DNA of 10,613 bases, taken from positions 1 to 10,613 of the forward strand of contig JAFXMP010000049.1 of assembly GCA_017530275.1 (NCBI GenBank), in the 5' to 3' direction. The position numbers were made by a program, and so were the translations under genes. The notes beneath the pieces are model-generated. The model did not search any database and was not told the DNA's origin. It worked only from the letters and a program-made list of their open reading frames with translations. Within the stretch, counting starts at the first letter, position 1; each line of letters begins with the position of its first letter. This DNA is from Clostridia bacterium (lineage in GTDB: Bacteria > Bacillota_A > Clostridia > Christensenellales > Aristaeellaceae). Shown in pieces: positions 1-6,423 of the stretch.

Positions 1-715
1 CCAGGAACACGGCAGGGCCTTGCAGGTTCTCAGGGTTGCCCCAGCGGGCAGCGGGAGTCTTGGCGATGATGAACTGGTCGAAGGGGTGGCGGCTGCCGTC
101 GGGCTGGCGCTCGCGGAGGGGCGCGGTCTGAGGTGTGGCGATATAGCCGGGGCCGATGCCGTTGCACTGAATGTTGTGCTCGCCGTACTCGGAGCAGATG
201 TTCCGGGTGAGCATCTTGAGGCCGCCCTTTGCCGCCGCGTAGGCGGAAACGGTTTCCCGGCCCAGTTCGCTCATCATGGAGCAGATGTTGATGATCTTGC
301 CGTGGCCCTTCTGGATCATGGAGGGAATGACCGCTTTAGAGCAAATGAAGGGGGCGTTCAAGTCCACGTCGATGACCTTGCGGAATTCGGCGGCGCTCAT
401 TTCGATCATGGGGATGCGGCGGATGATGCCCGCGTTATTCACCAGAATGTCGATCACGCCCACTTCGACTTCGATCTGCTTCACCAGCGCCTGCACGGCG
501 TCCTCGTTGGTCACGTCGCAGACGTAGCCGTGGGCGTCGATGCCCTTTTCTGCATAAGCGGCCAGGCCCTTGTTCACCAGGTCTTGATTGATGTCATTGA
601 ATACGATGGTGGCGCCAGCCGCCGCGTAGGCTTCCGCAATGGCGAAGCCGATGCCGTAGGAAGCGCCGGTGATCCAGGCGATTTTGCCTTTCAGGCTGAA
701 AGCGTTCAGGTCCAT
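1..715 (-). CDS. kduD: KduD/gluconate 5-dehydrogenase-type SDR (partial)
   Basis: NAD(P)-dependent short-chain dehydrogenase, cut by the left edge; 238 residues are visible. Seen: the Rossmann cofactor motif TGASYGIG (residues 16-23), NNAG (93-96), a Ser around 146-149 and the catalytic YAAAK (Tyr159, Lys163). The start ATG at 715 follows AAAGGAGG with a 9-base spacer. By recalled similarity the body is closest to the Clostridia/Bacteroides group annotated as gluconate 5-dehydrogenase, while the N-terminus (NAFSLKGK) also resembles KduD. Because it lies directly downstream of kduI, I infer the KduD role: cytoplasmic reduction of 2,5-diketo-3-deoxygluconate to 2-keto-3-deoxygluconate. Reduction of 5-ketogluconate is the alternative. 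It is the last visible gene of unit B, and the 182-base spacer from kduI holds a long inverted repeat that may tune its expression. Family call is near certain; substrate is less so. Confidence 0.88.
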   Translation of the reverse strand, partial: MDLNAFSLKGKIAWITGASYGIGFAIAEAYAAAGATIVFNDINQDLVNKGLAAYAEKGIDAHGYVCDVTNEDAVQALVKQIEVEVGVIDILVNNAGIIRRIPMIEMSAAEFRKVIDVDLNAPFICSKAVIPSMIQKGHGKIINICSMMSELGRETVSAYAAAKGGLKMLTRNICSEYGEHNIQCNGIGPGYIATPQTAPLRERQPDGSRHPFDQFIIAKTPAARWGNPENLQGPAVFL

Positions 716-769
716 GGGATTCGTCCTCCTTTATTGATGTTTGTAATTGAATAGGGTTTAAAAGCAGGA

Positions 770-883
770 AAGAGTTGAGAGTGGAGAGTTGAGAGTGGAG
801 ATTTTTAATGTCTGACAAGTATGGGAACAACAAATTGCACACCATATATTGTCTCAACTCTCAACTCTTAACTCTCAACTCTT
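770..883. repeat. Inverted repeat made of 7-bp tandem units
   Basis: The spacer between kduI and the dehydrogenase gene carries four copies of GAGT(T/G)GA at 772-799 and four copies of T(C/T)AACTC at 854-881, in opposite orientation. The 31-base arms 771-801 and 852-882 match at 28 of 31 positions once inverted, and one further pair (770/883) extends them. The loop is about 50 bases. The polycistronic RNA would fold this into a long hairpin. The minus-strand sequence after the stem has only short T runs, so it is not a textbook terminator. It could be an mRNA-stabilising or attenuating hairpin, or a dispersed intergenic repeat or MITE-like remnant. I see no target-site duplication or ORF in it. 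The structure is certain; its function is unknown. Confidence 0.85.
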
Positions 884-897
884 ATCTTTCTGCCGCG

Positions 898-1740
898 TCA
901 ACGCAGTTCGGTGGTGGGAATATTGTCCATATCGTCAAAGGCCTGGTTTTCGCCGCCCATGGCCCAGATGAAGGTGTAGTTGCTGGTGCCCGCGCCCGCG
1001 TGGATGCTCCAGGAGGGGGAAATGACTGCCTGCTCGTTCTGCATCACGATGTGGCGGGTCTCATTGCCTTCGCCCATCATATGGAACACCACGTTGTTTT
1101 CCGGCACTTCAAAATAGAAGTACACCTCCATGCGGCGCTCGTGGGTGTGGGCGGGCATGGTGTTCCACACGGAGCCGGGTTCCAGCACGGTCATGCCCAT
1201 GGAAAGCTGGCAGGTTTTGAGAACGGAGGGATGGATGAACTGATTGATCACCCGCTTGTTGCTGGTTTCCAGCGCGCCTAAAGGTTTCTTGGCCGCGTCC
1301 TCGATTTTGATCAGCTTGTTTTCATAGCTGCAATGGGCGGGGGCGGATACGATGTAGAACTTGGCGGGGTTCTTGGGATCGCTGGATTCAAAGGCAACGT
1401 ACCGAGCGCCGCGGGTGAGGTACAGGCAATCCTTGTAGCCCAAATCATACACGTTTTCGTCGGCAATCACCCGGCCGGGGCCGCCTACGTTGAACATGCC
1501 GCATTCCCTGCGCTCCAGGAAATATTCCGTGCCGAAATTGTGCCAAATATCGATCCCCTTGTCGATGGTCACGGTTTCGAAAACCGGCATCACGCCCAGG
1601 GTGACCATCCGGTCCACGTGGCTGTACACGGCGGTCACTTCGTCCTTGACGAACAGGGTTTCGATGAGAAATTCCTTCCGGGTCTCTTCGGTGGTGTAGC
1701 GCTTGAAATCGCGCTGGTTGCAGGAATAGCGAATGTCCAT
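898..1740 (-). CDS. kduI: 5-keto-4-deoxyuronate isomerase KduI
   Basis: Cytoplasmic isomerase that converts 4-deoxy-5-keto-uronate (released from unsaturated pectin oligosaccharides) to 2,5-diketo-3-deoxygluconate. The 280-residue length matches the family (E. coli KduI is 278), and similarity runs end to end, for example YSHVDR, FLERRE, TCQLSMG, HTHERRMEVYFYF, NEQAVISPSWSIH and FDDMD. The expected cupin metal ligands are present: His198, His200, Glu205 and His247. I chose ATG at 1740 over the in-frame ATG at 1749. The upstream ATG abuts AAGGAGG with no spacer, whereas 1740 has a 9-base spacer and gives the family-typical N-terminus MDIR. The gene lies 35 bases after the GH28 gene and upstream of the dehydrogenase that acts on its product. 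Confidence 0.97.
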   Translation of the reverse strand: MDIRYSCNQRDFKRYTTEETRKEFLIETLFVKDEVTAVYSHVDRMVTLGVMPVFETVTIDKGIDIWHNFGTEYFLERRECGMFNVGGPGRVIADENVYDLGYKDCLYLTRGARYVAFESSDPKNPAKFYIVSAPAHCSYENKLIKIEDAAKKPLGALETSNKRVINQFIHPSVLKTCQLSMGMTVLEPGSVWNTMPAHTHERRMEVYFYFEVPENNVVFHMMGEGNETRHIVMQNEQAVISPSWSIHAGAGTSNYTFIWAMGGENQAFDDMDNIPTTELR

Positions 1741-1761
1741 GGGGTTCATCCTCCTTATATA

Positions 1762-1789
1762 TGTATAGTATTGCGCTATCGGGTTTCAA
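1762..1789 (-). promoter_or_regulatory. Possible internal promoter before kduI
   Basis: On the minus strand TTGAAA (1784-1789, within the last codons of the GH28 gene) is followed after 16 bases by TATACA (1762-1767). Transcription from it would start close to the AAGGAGG of kduI, giving a very short leader. That is unusual and keeps confidence low. It could allow kduI and the dehydrogenase to be made independently of the two hydrolases. Confidence 0.25.
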
Positions 1790-3326
1790 TTTGTCCGCAG
1801 TCCTGGAAATCCAGTTCTTTTCCTTCAATACCCTCTATGTGTACATTGTTCAGGGAAATACTGTCCACGAACCGGGCGATCAGGCCTCGGCGCTGACATA
1901 TTTCCACATCTCTGGCCATAGCGGGGACCATGGGGTTACCGTCGGGATTGAAGGTGAATTCACAGTCTTTGAGCAGGAGTTCCTTGACGGGCCTCTCCGG
2001 CAGGCCCAAGACATAGCCTACGCAGGCTTCACAGCCGGTAGCCTGGACATGCTCGAACCGGATGCTGCCGATGGTGGGGGTGGTATCGTCCACCGGCTGT
2101 TTTTCCCGGCTTTGCACATAGTCCGTTTTCCCGTCTGGGTCGCAGTGATACATGGCGTTGACCACCAAGGGGGTTTTTACGCCCTCCATGCGCACATGAT
2201 CGAACACGATATCGTCGATTACTGCGTACTTGCCCCGGCCCCGGCGGGTCTTGATGCGCAGGCCCCGGTCGTTGCCCCGCATGTAGCAGTGGTGCACCCG
2301 CACGTTTTTCACGCCGCCCGCCATTTCGCTGCCCACCGTCACGCCGCCGTGACCGTCCAGCATGCAGCACCAGGCGATTTCAATATCTTCGCAGGGCACG
2401 TGGTATTTCATGCCCATGTAAATCTTGCCTGCTTTGATGGCAATGCAGTCGTCGCCCACGGAGAATTCGGTTCCAAACATACGGATGCGCTTGCAGCTTT
2501 CCGGGTCGAAGCCGTCGGTGTTGGGGCTGATGGCGGGGGCCTCTATCCGCAGGTTCAGGAAGGATAGGTTTTCCGAAAAGGTGGGATGCAGGTTCCAGGC
2601 GGGGGAGTTGCGGAAGGTTAGGCCCTGAATGGTGATGTCCTTGCAATCCTTGAGATAAAACAGCCGGGGGCGGTATGCGCCGCGCATGATCTTGGGGTTT
2701 ATCCACCAGTCACCTTCCGGTGCGCGGCCATCCACGACGCCGGGGCCGATGATCTTCACGTCCTCCACCCCAATGCCGGTGAGGGCGGAGGCGAACGCGT
2801 CTAAGGGATTGCCCTCCCAGGAGCCTAAAAGGTATTCGCTCTCCTCGTCGGTGGTGCGGGTCATGCCGGGCAGGATGGGAAACGCTTCGCGGTTTGTTTT
2901 TAACGCCAGCCTCGCGCCGGGCTTGAATTCAAGGGTGATATGGCTTTTCAGGAACAGGGGGCCGGTTTTGTAGTCACCTGCCGGGATCAGCACCCTTCCG
3001 CCGGGGGGACAGACCAGGATGGCGGCCTGCAACGCGGCAGTATCGTCCTTTTCCCCGTCGCCTGTCGCCCCAAAACGGCGCACATCCAAGGAAACGATTT
3101 CCTTTTCTGTATGGAAAGAAATTTCTTCCTCTGTTTCATCGTTGAGAATGGCCTTGAGCGTATATTCTGTATTGGGCCATAGGCCGAACAAGGAAAACAC
3201 GGAACGGTTTTCTTCCGGCAATTCCTGATTATTCAGGAACAGACGGCGGGACGCTTTGGCGTAATAATCCCCCTCCGCGTCCTGCAAAATGGTGCAGCTT
3301 CGGGAGGAAACGAACAGACATTTCAT
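1776..3326 (-). CDS. GH28 polygalacturonase, probably cytoplasmic exo-type
   Basis: Family GH28 right-handed beta-helix glycosidase that hydrolyses alpha-1,4-galacturonide bonds. Of 516 residues, 1-75 form a small beta-rich segment like the fibronectin-type-III-like N-terminus of exo-poly-galacturonosidases. The pectate-lyase-3-like entry to the helix follows (VRRFGATGDG, 82-91). All GH28 active-site motifs are intact: NTD 269-271, GDD 291-293, GHG 325-327 and RIK 357-359, giving Asp271, Asp292/Asp293, His326 and Lys359. There is no signal peptide, so I infer that it trims imported oligogalacturonides. The start ATG at 3326 has AAGGAGG 10 bases upstream and overlaps the stop of the preceding gene by 4 bases (ATGA), implying translational coupling. 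An in-frame extension upstream of 3326 lies inside the preceding gene and lacks a ribosome site of its own. Exact substrate (homogalacturonan or rhamnogalacturonan) cannot be read here. Confidence 0.93.
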   Translation of the reverse strand: MKCLFVSSRSCTILQDAEGDYYAKASRRLFLNNQELPEENRSVFSLFGLWPNTEYTLKAILNDETEEEISFHTEKEIVSLDVRRFGATGDGEKDDTAALQAAILVCPPGGRVLIPAGDYKTGPLFLKSHITLEFKPGARLALKTNREAFPILPGMTRTTDEESEYLLGSWEGNPLDAFASALTGIGVEDVKIIGPGVVDGRAPEGDWWINPKIMRGAYRPRLFYLKDCKDITIQGLTFRNSPAWNLHPTFSENLSFLNLRIEAPAISPNTDGFDPESCKRIRMFGTEFSVGDDCIAIKAGKIYMGMKYHVPCEDIEIAWCCMLDGHGGVTVGSEMAGGVKNVRVHHCYMRGNDRGLRIKTRRGRGKYAVIDDIVFDHVRMEGVKTPLVVNAMYHCDPDGKTDYVQSREKQPVDDTTPTIGSIRFEHVQATGCEACVGYVLGLPERPVKELLLKDCEFTFNPDGNPMVPAMARDVEICQRRGLIARFVDSISLNNVHIEGIEGKELDFQDCGQIETR

Positions 3327-4162
3327 AGCCACCCCGCCTCCTTGATTTCTGCCTCGGCCAGCAGCTTCACGCCAAGATCGCACGCTTCCTCCACATTATC
3401 GCAAGCACTCAAATCAGAAGCTAACTGAAAAGCGAAAGGCAGGAATTTTTCCGCATCCAGCATTTGAAGCCTTACGCCTTTGAGTATGGCGTATACGATC
3501 ATATAGTTGCCGCTGGGATCGTCGCAGGGAAGGAATAGATGATCTGTTTTGTGCCGGTACGGCAGGCGCACGGCGTCAAAAAGCATGTCTGTCAATGTAC
3601 GGTAATGCTCGTAAATCTGCATATCCAGCTTTTCCGCCGTATCCGCCAGAGCCATGAGCATGAATCCCTCGTCCTGGATAGAAAACAGACCGTTTTCTGC
3701 ACAATACAAACCTTTTTCCGAGTCGAACAGCCTTTGATGAACCGCCTTGAATTGATGCGCAATGGCCTTGTAAGCCTGCTTGCCCCCAAAACGGGTATCG
3801 TATTCCGCCAGAAAGGGCATAACGGCGTATAATCCCGCCGGGGTGTCCGGAAGGGGAGAAGCTTTTACCTGGTTTGCCACGGTATCCAGCGCCTTTTTGT
3901 AACGTTCATCATGCGTTTTATCCAGGGCGAAAAACAGGGTTTTTCCACAGGCAGCCAAATCTGCCGTACACGCCGGAGCGGCAAGGATCACGCCTTCGGG
4001 AGAGACATGCTTGCTTATAAAGTCCAGAATGGCTTGCCGGTATTCTTCTTTCTCAGAAACGCTGAACATGGCGGTCAGTCCGTTCAGGAATATGCCGTTG
4101 CTGAACGTGCATTCCGGTTTCCGGTTCAGGAAACGGGAAACCGCTTCGTTTACGTCCTTCAT
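3323..4162 (-). CDS. GH88/GH105-like protein, divergent and short
   Basis: A 279-residue cytoplasmic protein resembling the six-hairpin unsaturated uronyl hydrolases (GH88/GH105, YteR-like). Family-like patterns are FSNGIFLNGL (20-29), LFFALDKTHDERYKKALD (76-93), LYAVMPFLAEYD (111-122), LFDSEKGLY (145-153) and NYMIVYAILKGVRL (219-232). Active enzymes are usually near 350-380 residues. The region before LYAVMPF, where the family normally carries W-(L/V)-D with the catalytic Asp, appears deleted: the chain passes from PDTPAG (105-110) straight into it. The usual RGNGW motif reads QDEGF (163-167). Asp68 may correspond to the remaining conserved Asp. It heads unit B, so its expected role would be removal of unsaturated uronate from pectic oligosaccharides, but activity is doubtful. 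Start ATG 4162 has GGAGGG 5 bases upstream. Alignments are from memory. Confidence 0.7.
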   Translation of the reverse strand: MKDVNEAVSRFLNRKPECTFSNGIFLNGLTAMFSVSEKEEYRQAILDFISKHVSPEGVILAAPACTADLAACGKTLFFALDKTHDERYKKALDTVANQVKASPLPDTPAGLYAVMPFLAEYDTRFGGKQAYKAIAHQFKAVHQRLFDSEKGLYCAENGLFSIQDEGFMLMALADTAEKLDMQIYEHYRTLTDMLFDAVRLPYRHKTDHLFLPCDDPSGNYMIVYAILKGVRLQMLDAEKFLPFAFQLASDLSACDNVEEACDLGVKLLAEAEIKEAGWL

Positions 4163-4195
4163 AGCATCCCTCCAAAGAAGCATTTTCCAAGACGT

Positions 4196-4225
4196 ATGAT
4201 ACATGCTTTTGAGAGACAATGTCAA
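4196..4225 (-). promoter_or_regulatory. Sigma-A-type promoter of pectin unit B
   Basis: On the minus strand a perfect TTGACA -35 (4220-4225) and TATCAT -10 (4196-4201) are separated by 18 bases, about 35 bases upstream of the GH88/GH105-like start. It sits just downstream of the intrinsic terminator of the GH3 unit, so the two units are transcriptionally separate. The -10 lies in an imperfect palindrome (ATGTAT-C-ATACGT on the minus strand). In addition, 6-base inverted arms AAGCAT/ATGCTT (4178-4183 and 4203-4208) flank it, and either could be an operator for a local regulator. The promoter is well supported; the operator is a guess. Confidence 0.75.
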
Positions 4226-4247
4226 GCCTTTTTCGGAAAACAATGCC

Positions 4248-4287
4248 AAAAAGAAAGGAAACCGGAACGCTGTTTCTCCGGTTTCCT
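4248..4287 (-). terminator. Rho-independent terminator after the GH3 gene
   Basis: A perfect inverted repeat of 10-11 bp pairs GGAAACCGGA (4257-4266) with TCCGGTTTCC (4277-4286), with a 10-base loop. On the minus strand the stem is followed by the T-rich tract TTTCTTTTT (4248-4256). It begins about 15 bases after the GH3 stop codon and closes unit A before the unit B promoter. Confidence 0.9.
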
Positions 4288-4301
4288 GATGGATGATTTT
4301 C

Positions 4302-6395
4302 TTACAGCTCCAACTTCACGGCTTCATGGCCGGTCAGCTCTTTGGTGCGTTCATCCGGCTGTCCCATGCCCGCGTACAGGACGATTTTGCCCTCGCTGAC
4401 CCGTTCGCCCTGGACGTTTACTACCTTGAAAGCCTCGGCGTCCAGGCGGATGGAAACGTGGGCTTCCTGACCAGCGGGAATGAACACCCGTTTGAAGGCG
4501 ATCAGGCGGGGATTCAGGGGGGCGTTTTCGCTGCCCTCGTTCTGGCAGTACACCTGCACCACGTCCTGGGTATCCGCTTTGCCGCTGTTCCGCGCCACGA
4601 TATCAACGATGTATTTGCCGTCCTCCTGGGAAACTTCGGCTTTCTCTACGGCGGCGTCGCCATAGGTGAGGCCAAAGCCGAAGGGATACAGGGGTTTTCC
4701 AGCGAAGTAGCGATAGGTGCGGCCCTTGAGGGCGTAATCGGTGAAATCGGGCATTTCGGAAAGCTGCTCGTTATAGTAGAAGGTGACGGGCAGCTTGCCG
4801 GAGGGTGAGACGCGGCCTAAGATCAGGTCCGCCACGGCCTTGCCGCCCTGCGCGCCGGGGTACCATGCCGTCATAACGGCATTAGCCTTTTCGCCCGCGC
4901 CTTGCAAATCGATGGCGCTGCCCGCGGTGAGCACGATCACGGTGGGCTTGCCCACTTTGAGCACTTCGTCCATCAGCCGGCGCTGGCAGGCGGGCAACAG
5001 CAGGTCCCGCTTGTCGGCGGAGCCGTAGGGGTTGCCAGTATCGCCCTGCTCGCCCTCCAAGGTTTCGTCCAGGCCCACCACCAGCACCACGGCGTCGCTG
5101 TTTTCCGCCACGGTGAGGGCCTCGGAAAGCCGGTCGTCGTTGAACTGGGACAAATTATCCGCCTTGTCCTTGTACAGGTGGCAGCCTAAAGCGCTCAATA
5201 CCCGGGCCTTGCCTTGCAGCGCTTCCTGGAAGCCCCGCTGCACGGTGACGTAATGGGAGGACGTGCCGTGATAGTTGCCCACCAGGGAAGCGATGGAATC
5301 AGCGTTGGGGCCGATCACGCCCAGGCACTTGATTTTGTTTTCATCCAGTGGCAGCATGCCGTCGTTTTTCAGCAGCACGCAGCCCTCCAGGGCGGCCTGG
5401 TCGGCCTTTTTCTGGTGCGCGTCACATTCCACCACGGTGTAGGGGATGGCGTCATATTCGCTGCCCTCGCCCATGATGCCCAGCATGTAACGGGTGGTGA
5501 ACAGGCGCACGGCGCTTTCCCGGATGGTTTCTTCCTTCACCTTGCCTGCCATCACGGCGGCCACCAGCTTTTCATAGGTGCAGCCGCAGTTCAGGTCGCA
5601 GCCCGCGTTGATGGCCATGGCGGCGGAATCCACGGGGTTGTCGGTAATATGATGGTAGTTATGGAAATCGGCGATGGCCCAGCAGTCGGAAACGAAATGG
5701 CCCTCGAAGCCCCATTCCTTCAAATAGCCCATCAGCTCCTTAGAGGCGCAGCAGGGTTCGCCGTTGGTACGGTTGTACGCGCCCATGACGGATTCCACTT
5801 TCGCTTCCTTCACCAGCTTTTCAAAGGCGGCTAAATAGGTTTCGTTCATGTCCTTTTTGCTAGCCAGGGCGTTGAATTCGTGGCGCAGGTCCTCTGGGCC
5901 GGAATGGACAGCGAAGTGCTTGGCGCAGGCGGAGGCTTTCATCACGTCGCCCTTGCCCTGCAAACCGCGAACATAGGCCGCGCCGATCTCGCCGGTCAGC
6001 GTGGGGTCTTCGCCGAAGGTTTCCTGGCCCCGGCCCCAGCGGGGATCGCGAAAAATGTTGATGTTGGGACTCCAGAAGGTGAGGCCCTTGTAAATGTCAC
6101 GGTCGCCGTGACGGGAAGCGGCGTTGTACTTGGCGCGGCCTTCGGTGGCGGCCACGTCGCCCAACTCCTCCACCAGCCCAGTATCGAAGGTGGCGGCCAT
6201 GCCGATGGCCTGGGGGAACATGGTGGCCATGCCAGCGCGGGCCACGCCGTACAGCACTTCATTCCACCAGTTGTAGGCGGGCACGCCCAAGCGTTCGATG
6301 GCGGGAGCCTGATAGCTCAACTGGGAAGCGGCTTCTTCCATGGTCATCTGATCGACCAGCGCCTTTGCGCGTTTGCGGGCTTCTTCGCGGTTCAT
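4302..6395 (-). CDS. Family GH3 beta-glycosidase
   Basis: A 697-residue retaining beta-glycosidase, probably beta-glucosidase or beta-xylosidase, releasing single sugars from non-reducing ends. Seen in order: the GH3 N-terminal barrel with YNWWNEVLYGV (41-51), the SPNINIFRDPRWGRGQE stretch (109-125), KHF (159-161) and the nucleophile Asp237 in VSDCWAI; the C-terminal sandwich (about 335-575) with LLKNDGMLPL and GLDETLEGE (441-449), where Glu447 or Glu449 is the acid/base candidate; then a fibronectin-III-like tail (about 605-680). The DPRWGRGQE and SDC motifs recall the plant-type beta-xylosidase branch, but specificity cannot be fixed. No signal peptide, so it acts inside the cell on imported oligosaccharides. 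I chose ATG 6395 (GAGGGAG 5 bases upstream) over a TTG 21 bases earlier. It follows the isomerase/epimerase gene by 28 bases and is its operon partner. Confidence 0.94.
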   Translation of the reverse strand: MNREEARKRAKALVDQMTMEEAASQLSYQAPAIERLGVPAYNWWNEVLYGVARAGMATMFPQAIGMAATFDTGLVEELGDVAATEGRAKYNAASRHGDRDIYKGLTFWSPNINIFRDPRWGRGQETFGEDPTLTGEIGAAYVRGLQGKGDVMKASACAKHFAVHSGPEDLRHEFNALASKKDMNETYLAAFEKLVKEAKVESVMGAYNRTNGEPCCASKELMGYLKEWGFEGHFVSDCWAIADFHNYHHITDNPVDSAAMAINAGCDLNCGCTYEKLVAAVMAGKVKEETIRESAVRLFTTRYMLGIMGEGSEYDAIPYTVVECDAHQKKADQAALEGCVLLKNDGMLPLDENKIKCLGVIGPNADSIASLVGNYHGTSSHYVTVQRGFQEALQGKARVLSALGCHLYKDKADNLSQFNDDRLSEALTVAENSDAVVLVVGLDETLEGEQGDTGNPYGSADKRDLLLPACQRRLMDEVLKVGKPTVIVLTAGSAIDLQGAGEKANAVMTAWYPGAQGGKAVADLILGRVSPSGKLPVTFYYNEQLSEMPDFTDYALKGRTYRYFAGKPLYPFGFGLTYGDAAVEKAEVSQEDGKYIVDIVARNSGKADTQDVVQVYCQNEGSENAPLNPRLIAFKRVFIPAGQEAHVSIRLDAEAFKVVNVQGERVSEGKIVLYAGMGQPDERTKELTGHEAVKLEL

Positions 6396-6423
6396 GATTT
6401 CTCCCTCGTTTCTCAATAATATG

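Noticed and set aside
20..754. Long plus-strand open frame opposite the dehydrogenase gene
   Set aside because: It is antisense to a gene with clear SDR motifs, has no family resemblance, and arises from the codon bias of a GC-rich gene.
594..857. Small minus-strand open frame covering the inverted repeat and the dehydrogenase start
   Set aside because: It is out of frame with the dehydrogenase; half of it encodes only the 7-bp repeats and the rest is a shadow.
770..883. CRISPR array or intrinsic terminator as an explanation of the repeats
   Set aside because: The units are 7 bases without spacers, and there is no solid T tract after the stem on the transcribed strand.
1741..1749. Upstream ATG at 1749 as the KduI start
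   Set aside because: It directly abuts AAGGAGG, adds three residues absent from known KduI, and is ACG in the matching leader of the next gene.
1761..2567. Plus-strand open frame of 268 codons opposite the GH28 gene
   Set aside because: His/Ala/Val-rich translation typical of an antisense shadow; the minus strand carries an intact GH28.
5214..6419. Two plus-strand open frames (5214-5834 and 5880-6419) opposite the GH3 gene
   Set aside because: Low-complexity Gly/His/Val composition and full overlap with a well-supported GH3 gene.
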